The notes below the pieces were generated by a model. It saw only the letters and a list, made by a program, of their open reading frames with translations. It was not told where the DNA came from and ran no database searches. DNA of 64,000 nt, from the NCBI GenBank assembly GCA_019188255.1, contig JAETXT010000006.1, positions 1,798,001 to 1,862,000 of the forward strand, in the 5' to 3' direction. The translations under genes were made by a program, and so were the position numbers. The DNA is from Verticillium longisporum. Lineage: Eukaryota > Ascomycota > Sordariomycetes > Glomerellales > Plectosphaerellaceae. Of the stretch, positions 57,083 through 64,000 are shown in pieces; the first letter of the stretch is position 1; each line of letters starts with the position of its first letter.

Positions 57083-58257
57083 GGTGGTAGTGAGCTGTTT
57101 CGAGCTGTGTGGGAAAGCAGTGTTCACCCCCTGTACACGAAAAGAAGTGAAGTCGAGGGCCAGTGGTAGTTGGTTATGTAGCACGTGTCGTCGAGACTCC
57201 GTCAACGGAGTATGTGAAAGTCAAAGTGAATGGCCAAACGAGTCTTGAAAGAATGACTGTTGGGTAGAGTACACACACAAGGAAAGAAAGAGATGAAGAT
57301 TGCGGACCTTGGTTGAAAGAGGAAGCGCAAAGAGAGGATGGAGCGGAACAAGATCAAACATCAGAATGGTCGAGGGACATCGTGTTATATCCAGGCCACT
57401 GTCGCAAAGGCCCGCATAGGCATATTGGGCAGTGGCATCAGCAGCTGGGCCATCCAAGACGAACCAGTACCTCGGCCATGGCGGCAGGATCCAGGAGCAT
57501 CTTGGCGAGGCCAAGACAGATGGCCTTGGAGAGTCGACGTCGAATCAACGGAGGGCGCAGGACCCCGAGGCCTCGACAGCAAGGCAAGCTCTGGACAAAA
57601 AGAAACGGCTCAAAGAGATGTCCAGGGGTTGCCTTCGGGTGTCAAACAGCGGATGCAGACCCAAAAAGACCGAACCACAAAAACGGGTCTCCCGCTTGCA
57701 GCTTTCAGGTAGACAGGGGGCCACCCATGGACCACGGCGGTTGGCGGCTCTGGGCAGGGGTTCATGGGCAGACGAATGACCAGAGAAGTCGTCAAAGCCG
57801 GCTTTGGTTGAGCAAAGAATAGAATACGGGGTGCAGGGCCGTCGACTGGGAGACATCGTGGCGGCGGCTGATGGCGGCAAAGGGACAAAGAAGTCGGGGG
57901 TCCAGGGGGGGGATCGACAATGATGCGCGATGGCGGCGATTCGCTTCAGGGCGCACAGGCTAGAGCCCAGCGGTAGGGCATCGTGAAGTCATTAACCTGG
58001 CGGGGCAAGTGGTGGTAGTCGATGAGGTTGCATTGTAGGAGGGAACATCAGATGGCAGGTCTACATTCAACACAGCATTTTGGAGGAGGGATTGGCAAGG
58101 CTCGCCCTGAGTGGTCACTCCCCAAGCTCCCCCAGAACAGCCCCTGTCTGCTCGGCGCTTTCAAGGCCAATCACCCACGAGCGCCGTGCAGGACCTGAGA
58201 CGACCGGGGATCCACCACTCTCCAGTGCCCGATCTTCTCTTTCTTCACTGTACCTCA
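57083..58257. other. Upstream region of the GH16 gene, no supported gene
   Basis: About 1.2 kb. Open frames of 60-170 codons overlap on both strands without domain or splice support. It contains long AC- and GA-rich runs that may be part of the promoter and 5' leader. Confidence 0.5.
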
Positions 58258-58338
58258 GGTACCTAGGTAGCAAGGTACCTAGGTAGCAAGGTACCTAGGT
58301 AGCAAGGTACCTAGGTAGCAAGGTACGTACCTAGGTAC
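58258..58338. repeat. 16-bp tandem repeat with palindromic core
   Basis: Four exact units of GGTACCTAGGTAGCAA (58,258-58,321) and a degenerate fifth. Each unit contains the perfect 10-bp palindrome TACCTAGGTA. It lies between the GH16 and HAD genes. Confidence 0.92.
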
Positions 58339-58948
58339 GCAGTAGATAGGGAAGGAGGGTCCAGAACAACAAGGAAGCGCCGGGGAGGCGACGCGCCTTC
58401 GCAGCGCTTTGCTGCCTTGTTGCTCTTTTGTTGTTCATGGATGAGATGTGCAGATTGGGTTCTGTCTGCACTGCTTCCATAAGAAGAAAGCAGTGCATAG
58501 TAGCCTAAACTCGGTCGATCACTTGACCACGCCGTTGCTGTACATTACGAGGCGGCAAGATAAGGATCCATAGGTTGGCAAGCTACCGTCGCGTCTGCCC
58601 AAGGCTACCGTCGTTTCAAGCAGAGACCCCTCTCGGAGCTTACGGTCTGCATCAGGAACGGACAAGTCCTGTGTTGCTTTTTCGCCAGAAATTTCCTTCG
58701 CCACTTACACCGGGCATTCCGGCATACCCAAGGCCAACACAATGCGTTCTCCCATGACCCCGAGTTCGTCATCTGGGGCCTCTGTTTTGCACGTGGTATA
58801 TTCGTCTTTGTATGAGCAGCACCCACCCTCCTCACAGCTCAGTCTGCCCATGTCTGTAGCCAGGACCATCCATCTCCACTTCCAGGTCGCTGCCGTCGTG
58901 GCCTTCATCGTAGCTCACGGTCCTCCCGCCCCCAATCTGATCTCACAA
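58339..58948. other. Intergenic, nothing seen
   Basis: About 610 bases downstream of the HAD gene's stop. Short frames only. Confidence 0.5.
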
Positions 58949-60052
58949 TCACGAATCGACTTGGCGCAAAGCCCATTCCACGGCACTCTTGACGTCCTTC
59001 GTAATGTGTGTTGGCTGGTGCACAGGCTTCGTGCCGGCGACGAACACGCCGGACTCGACGAGGATGCTTTTCCATCTGTAGCCCTTTCGCGACTGGAAGC
59101 TGTTGGCGCCAGCAATATCACTTTCGGGGTTGTCGCCTATCATGAAGACGTTCTCAATGGTGTATGCCGAGGTCGATTTCCTTTTCTGGTCGAGTTGCTC
59201 GTTCCAGGCCTCCAGCGCATTCTCACCGTAGACATATGTCGCCTCCGTCGGCTTGCCGACCACCGTGAAGTTGAGCTGGGCTAAGCCCTTTGTCTTATAG
59301 GCCCAAAGACCGCACAAAGCCTCCCGGAAAGCGCCTTGGGCTAGGCGTGGCTGCTCGTGCTGCGTGGCCCATTCAAAGTCCGGGTTGCTGAAGAAAAGCC
59401 TGGGCTGGCCGTCCTGGAGATATCCAGCATTCGGGAGGGTAGCGTCGCCATTCTTCGGGGATCGGGTTCCAACGATGCCATCAACAGACAGGAGCAGATC
59501 AAGGACGACCTGAAGGTCCAGACACCAGTCTCGGGGTGAGTTCCAGACAAGAATCGCGTGTATACGGAGCAGGCCGCCGTCGCTTTCGTCACTTTCGCTG
59601 CCATCAGTGCTGTTGTCGAGTGGAGAAACCGGGTCCTTCCTTCCGTGTTTGCTGTGATGGTCTCGAGTCATCTCCGGGAATGGGTGAATGTGCTCGTGGT
59701 CCGTGTAAAGATCTGAGGAAGTCACCACCTTTTGGAAACCATAGGCATGCGCGAGGCTTCGAACGTTGTCGCTGTGGCCGCCAAGGGCGAGGATTGTCCT
59801 CTCGCCATACTCTGGAACCAGCGCTCGATAGGGTGTGTGGCTTTGAATAAACTGATTCTCGTCAAGCTCGCCAAGTCCCAATCTGACACGGAGCTTCTCC
59901 ACATGCGCTTCTTCCGTCAGTCCTCCTCCGTTGGTCAAGAAGATGAAGGGGATGTTGCGGGCCTGTAGAACTTGGAGAGCTTCTTTGGCCCCTGGTAAAG
60001 GCTGTGACCCCTTGGACAGCACACCGTCGATGTCGAAAACAAAGGCAGCCAT
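58949..60052 (-). CDS. HAD-superfamily hydrolase, CECR5 / YKR070W type
   Basis: A single-exon 367-aa protein with ATG start. HAD motif I is FDIDGVL (D7, D9) at the very N-terminus. Motif II is LTNGGG, and motif IV is IGDNPESDIAGA, with a Lys upstream in VVGKPTE. These place it in subclass IIA with CECR5 of animals and YKR070W of yeast, commonly mitochondrial, whose natural substrate is not settled. An acidic, Ser/Asp-rich insertion near residues 135-160 (DNSTDGSESDESDGG) is fungus-specific or lineage-specific. The frame is intact. Confidence 0.9.
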   Translation of the reverse strand: MAAFVFDIDGVLSKGSQPLPGAKEALQVLQARNIPFIFLTNGGGLTEEAHVEKLRVRLGLGELDENQFIQSHTPYRALVPEYGERTILALGGHSDNVRSLAHAYGFQKVVTSSDLYTDHEHIHPFPEMTRDHHSKHGRKDPVSPLDNSTDGSESDESDGGLLRIHAILVWNSPRDWCLDLQVVLDLLLSVDGIVGTRSPKNGDATLPNAGYLQDGQPRLFFSNPDFEWATQHEQPRLAQGAFREALCGLWAYKTKGLAQLNFTVVGKPTEATYVYGENALEAWNEQLDQKRKSTSAYTIENVFMIGDNPESDIAGANSFQSRKGYRWKSILVESGVFVAGTKPVHQPTHITKDVKSAVEWALRQVDS

Positions 60053-60880
60053 GCTGACTTTTGTGTACGATAGTGGCGCTATAATCTATTCATGGAAGAA
60101 AGGCGGAGTTTAGCATGGCATGAAGTATGTCGCGAGTGCAGTAAGTGTTGTGAGTGTACTTGAGAGAGGGATGTTATAGTTGCATAGAGGCCCTGGCAAT
60201 ACATAGGGCGCGGCCATGAAGTGGATTACATGGGAAGGTGGACTGAAAGGAGTGAATGGAAAAGAGCGCATTGAAAGGCGTGCATTGAAGGTCGATGAGC
60301 CATTGTCAATATCCGTGATTTGTACGGTAGTTGGATTGAGGCAGATGGTGGGCCATATCTTACTCGGTGAATGCAATGACCTTCGCACAGGGCTCACAAT
60401 CAAAAGCGACACATGGCCGGCGAAAAGGGGGAGCAGCGCAAGTTATTTTAGGTGGCATCGCAAAATGATTTCTGCCTTGAACCAAGCTGTCGGCACCGCC
60501 GGTTCTTCCCGATGATACCGATGATGCGATATACTGACCAATGCAGCGGGCTGATTTGCGCCCATCCAACCAAGCGGGAAATACCCAGCAGAGTCGCCCA
60601 CAGCTCTTCGATTGACACGGCTTCTGTCCTGCTTGCCCTCAGCCCATGGCAAGCTTCCCTGGTGTTATTCGCGTTCGTCACTTTGTGAATGTAGGCACGG
60701 CTCGCTTTTGGCATCGATGGCAATGCCGCGACGCAAGCAATGAAACGTATTTCTCGTATCACCCGGTTACAGCGACAACGACTTACATATCGCAGACATG
60801 GGTCATAGAACCTGCGATGTGAAAAGCTCCTTTGAGGAACAACTGTAGTGATATTAATCCAACACGCCAGTAACACCATA
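60053..60880. other. Intergenic, nothing supported
   Basis: About 830 bases between the HAD start and the PRP22 stop. Short frames only. Confidence 0.5.
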
Positions 60881-63800
60881 TTATCCCCAGGTACCACCGC
60901 CTCCAGACCGTCCCCCCTTCTTCTGCGCACTGAGACGCCAATCGTCCTCCCCGGCAAATTTGTTGTACAGCGGCTGGATCCTCTCCGCCTTCTTCCTCTT
61001 CGACAGCTTGTCCGTCGGCGCCACCTTGAAGAACGTCGGTGCCGCCTCCACGAGCCACTTGGGCTCAATAGATGTCGAGCAGTGCATGTACTCTTTAGTC
61101 GTGAGTACCAGCGTGTGATAAATCACCCACTCTGCTTGCTTGCCGAACAAGGCCGAGCTCGGGTGCAGGTAAACCGGCGTCTGCTCAGTGAGCGTCTTGT
61201 AACCCTCCTGCGGATCCTTGCGCGCGGCGTTGCGGAAGAAGCCCGAGCAGAGCGCTTGTCGGACTTTCTGTGTGTTGCGTCCGCAGCTGACGACAGGGTG
61301 GCGATACCGGTCCATAATCTTGACAAGCTGATCGTGGACATCTTTGGCTCGCTTCATTGAGCGGGCCTGGATGAAGTTCTCGAAGCACCAAGGACTTGAG
61401 TAGCTCGACTGCTTCCAGGAGTTGTAGACGTTGAGGAGGGTCAGGTGGTCGCCAGCGGGGTCGTGGAACTTGGCCTTCTTCTGATCGGCTTGTGTCTGCT
61501 TCTCCTTGGGACGGTAAAACACGTTGGGCAGGTTGAGCATTGCGACGATGATGAGCATCTCGGCTGAGCAGTTCATGTCGATGGACATGATGAGGACCTT
61601 CGCAAGCGAAGGCTCCATGGGGAAATCGGCCATTTTGCGGCCGAGACGGGTCAGAAGACCTTCGTCATCTAGCGCACTAAGCGCATACAGCTCTTCAAGA
61701 GCCGTCAACATGGTGTTGATTGGAGGTGGGTCCATAAAGTCAAAATGCAGCAAGTCGTTGATGCCCATAGCCTTGAGCATGAGAATCGTGTGTGACAAGT
61801 TTTGGCGCTGGATTTCGGGAATCGTTGTGGGCAACATCTCAGATTGATAGGCTGCTTCGGTGTAAAGACGGAAGCACTTGCCGGGGCCGGTACGTCCTGC
61901 TCGGCCTGCTCTTTGGTTGGCCTGAGCCTGTGAAATAGGGGTGACGACAAGAGAGTCCATGCCGAGTTTTGGGTCGTAGGCGTTCTGCTTGACAAATCCG
62001 GGGTCAACGACAAAGTAGATATTGTCGATGGTGATGGATGTCTCAGCGATGTTGGTGGCGATGACGACCTTCCGGCAGCCTGGCGGTGCCGGATCGAAAA
62101 TGCGACTCTGCATCTCGTTCGGCAAAGCTGAATAAACGGGAAGGATGAGCAGCTCAGGTACGTTTGGCCCTAGAGCTTTCATCCGTTCGAATAGAATCTC
62201 GCACGATGTGTCGATTTCCTCCTGTCCAGTTAAGAAGAGCAAGATGTCTCCAGGCGGCTCAGTGAGGTGAATCTGCATCACCGTGACCAGGGCTGCGTCG
62301 AGGTAGTCGGATTCCGGTTCGCGAGAATACAAGACTTCGACGGGGAAGGTTCGACCAGGGATCGTAAAGATGGGACACCCGTTAAAGTACGAGGAGAACT
62401 TATCGGCGTCGAGAGTTGCTGATGTGGCAATGACCTTCAGGTCCTTCCGGCGGGCCATCGTCTTCTTCAACAGAGCGAACAACACATCAGTCGAGATGGT
62501 ACGTTCGTGCGCTTCGTCAAGCATGATGACCGAGTACCGCTTCAGATCGGGGTCGACCAAGATCTCACGCTGAAGCATACCATCCGTCATGTACTTGATC
62601 CTCGTTGCCGGGCTGGTCCGGTCCTCAAATCGAATGGTGTAGCCAACCTCTTCACCCAAGGGGCACCCGACTTCTTCCGCCACACGTTTGGCGACGGACA
62701 TGGCAGCCACACGACGCGGTTGCGTACATCCAATGACACCATGATTGGCGAAACCACCTTCAGCCAGGTATTGTGTGAGCTGAGTAGTCTTTCCAGAGCC
62801 TGTCTCTCCAATAACAACCATAACCTGGTGGTCGTTGACGGCGTCGAGGAACTTTTGGCGGAAAGCAAAGACAGGCAGAGACTCCCGCTGCTGCTTCATG
62901 CTCATGTCTGTCCTCTTTCCAAACGACTGGTCTTTGGGCTGCACAGCACGCTTCCATTCCGGGACGGCATCGGGTTTGGGCGCTTGCTGTTTCGCGTTTC
63001 TCATGTCGCTGGCAAACTTGCGCTTGTCGGGGTCGGCCATGGGGTCGTTCCATTGTGTAGAGAGATCAACCTTGTTCTCCTCTTGTGCTGCAGCCTCTGC
63101 TTCTTGCTGCTTCAACTCCTTCCGTTCCTTGGCGAGTGCAGTACCTGACATGGCTGCGCGATTCATCGAGCCATCCGGTGCTTTCACGACGCGAATCGGC
63201 GACAGCTCAAGAGACTGCTTAGTCTGTCCAGCCAGGAACGGGGGCTCTTCCTCGCGAACCTCGATATCGACCTCCTCCTCGAGCTCCATCTCACCATCGC
63301 CACGCAACGTTGCATTGTAGTCTTCGTTGAGGTCGGGGTAGTCAGAGGCCTTTGCGACGCCTGATGCGATCAGTTGCCGGATCTCCCACCTTTCCGGTGA
63401 AGTCATCCTCTTCTTCTGCCGCTGCGGCCGTTGATTTGGTGGTGGCATAATCCCGGCGTCGAACATGTTGCCATTCCTGTCGGCTCCGCCGCCTCCCAAA
63501 GCTTCCATGTTGGCGCCGGATGATATCCTTGCTTGTGGAACAAGGTCCATTCCTGTCTCCTGGTCGACCTGCTTCATCGAGAGCCCTATTCGGTTACCGT
63601 CGACACTGATGACCTTGACCCAGACCTGCTGGTCCCGGCTGAGAATATCAGACGGGTGGTTGACTCGTTGCTCTGAGATCTGCGAAACGTGCACTAGCCC
63701 ATCCGACTTGCCACGGACGCCTTGAAGGTTGACAAAGGCTCCGAAATCTTTGACTCCGGTGACCCGCCCTGGATACACCTTTTGGATCTGCGGCGCATCG

Positions 63801-64000
63801 TCCAGCTCTGTAGGGGCGGCCTCCGCAGCCTGTCGTCGTCCTCGTAGTCGTTGTAGTCGCGCTCCCGCCTCCTGCTGCTCCTCTGCTTCAGCGCAGGGCC
63901 GTGCTCGTCGTCGAGGGACCTCGATCTTGACCGCCGCCGCCTCCGCCTCTCCTTTGATCTTGACCTGTCTCGCCTCTTGCGTCGGGATTCGCGATCGTCC
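60881..64000 (-). CDS. PRP22: Pre-mRNA-splicing DEAH-box ATPase/helicase PRP22 (DHX8), 5' truncated by the window
   Basis: Releases mature mRNA from the spliceosome using ATP. The stop is at 60,881. The intact 965-codon frame to 63,778 begins inside the S1 RNA-binding domain ([21 protein letters not shown]). Then come the DEAH core motifs [10 protein letters not shown] (Walker A), [24 protein letters not shown] and [14 protein letters not shown], the HA2 and OB-fold regions, and a basic C-terminus. Upstream of 63,778, residues [13 protein letters not shown] join the S1 domain in the same frame. The RS/RD-rich N-terminal part ([18 protein letters not shown]) is in another frame. The switch lies at the G4 run 63,813-63,816, where one missing base explains it. 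The true N-terminus lies beyond position 64,000. Confidence 0.93.
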   Translation of the reverse strand, partial: GRSRIPTQEARQVKIKGEAEAAAVKIEVPRRRARPCAEAEEQQEAGARLQRLRGRRQAAEAAPTELDDAPQIQKVYPGRVTGVKDFGAFVNLQGVRGKSDGLVHVSQISEQRVNHPSDILSRDQQVWVKVISVDGNRIGLSMKQVDQETGMDLVPQARISSGANMEALGGGGADRNGNMFDAGIMPPPNQRPQRQKKRMTSPERWEIRQLIASGVAKASDYPDLNEDYNATLRGDGEMELEEEVDIEVREEEPPFLAGQTKQSLELSPIRVVKAPDGSMNRAAMSGTALAKERKELKQQEAEAAAQEENKVDLSTQWNDPMADPDKRKFASDMRNAKQQAPKPDAVPEWKRAVQPKDQSFGKRTDMSMKQQRESLPVFAFRQKFLDAVNDHQVMVVIGETGSGKTTQLTQYLAEGGFANHGVIGCTQPRRVAAMSVAKRVAEEVGCPLGEEVGYTIRFEDRTSPATRIKYMTDGMLQREILVDPDLKRYSVIMLDEAHERTISTDVLFALLKKTMARRKDLKVIATSATLDADKFSSYFNGCPIFTIPGRTFPVEVLYSREPESDYLDAALVTVMQIHLTEPPGDILLFLTGQEEIDTSCEILFERMKALGPNVPELLILPVYSALPNEMQSRIFDPAPPGCRKVVIATNIAETSITIDNIYFVVDPGFVKQNAYDPKLGMDSLVVTPISQAQANQRAGRAGRTGPGKCFRLYTEAAYQSEMLPTTIPEIQRQNLSHTILMLKAMGINDLLHFDFMDPPPINTMLTALEELYALSALDDEGLLTRLGRKMADFPMEPSLAKVLIMSIDMNCSAEMLIIVAMLNLPNVFYRPKEKQTQADQKKAKFHDPAGDHLTLLNVYNSWKQSSYSSPWCFENFIQARSMKRAKDVHDQLVKIMDRYRHPVVSCGRNTQKVRQALCSGFFRNAARKDPQEGYKTLTEQTPVYLHPSSALFGKQAEWVIYHTLVLTTKEYMHCSTSIEPKWLVEAAPTFFKVAPTDKLSKRKKAERIQPLYNKFAGEDDWRLSAQKKGGRSGGGGTWG

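Noticed and set aside
57313..57822. Plus-strand frame of 169 codons upstream of the GH16 gene
   Set aside because: Composition is like simple-sequence promoter DNA. No domain, and it overlaps other frames of similar quality.

Overview
The window is nuclear DNA from a filamentous ascomycete, most likely a Sordariomycete-type Pezizomycotina. The evidence is many short spliceosomal introns (about 50-95 nt, GTRNGT donors, CTRAY branch sites, YAG acceptors), a C2H2 + Zn2Cys6 transcription factor, an NLP-type secreted protein, a GPI-anchored GH16 wall enzyme, a fungal 'luciferase'-fold protein, and a large AT-rich block with the signature of repeat-induced point mutation (RIP). I do not name a species.

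Left gene-bearing part (1-18.3 kb): a solo LTR with an intact 5-bp target duplication, an arrestin-like protein, tRNA-Ala(CGC), an unrecognised basic protein, the GINS subunit PSF2, an aquaporin, a secreted NPP1/NLP-family protein, a luciferase-domain protein, an unrecognised multi-pass membrane protein, and a class-III-aminotransferase-like protein whose PLP lysine appears to be arginine and which ends in a Cys-rich tail.

Middle (about 18.35-33.0 kb): a RIP-degraded block almost without CA/TG dinucleotides. It holds two Ty1/copia relics facing away from each other (5.0-kb inverted arms around a 1.6-kb centre) and a 0.28-kb LTR-like sequence present in both orientations. An un-mutated 1.86-kb pogo-like DNA transposon lies at the right edge of one copia arm.

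Right part (33-64 kb): a zinc-finger transcription factor, an alpha/beta hydrolase, an MDR reductase, a PPxY-bearing unknown, a secreted M28 aminopeptidase, a second LTR of the first family, a TauD-type dioxygenase divergent from an 11-exon Dal5-type MFS transporter, a very repetitive GH16 protein, a CECR5-type HAD hydrolase and the spliceosomal helicase PRP22 (cut by the window edge).

A cross-cutting observation is that several otherwise good genes (PSF2, luciferase-like, alpha/beta hydrolase, M28 peptidase, TauD, PRP22, pogo transposase) each carry one or two frame breaks of 1-2 bases. Three of these lie in G/C homopolymers. Because PSF2 and PRP22 are essential in model fungi, most of these breaks probably reflect sequence error rather than gene death.
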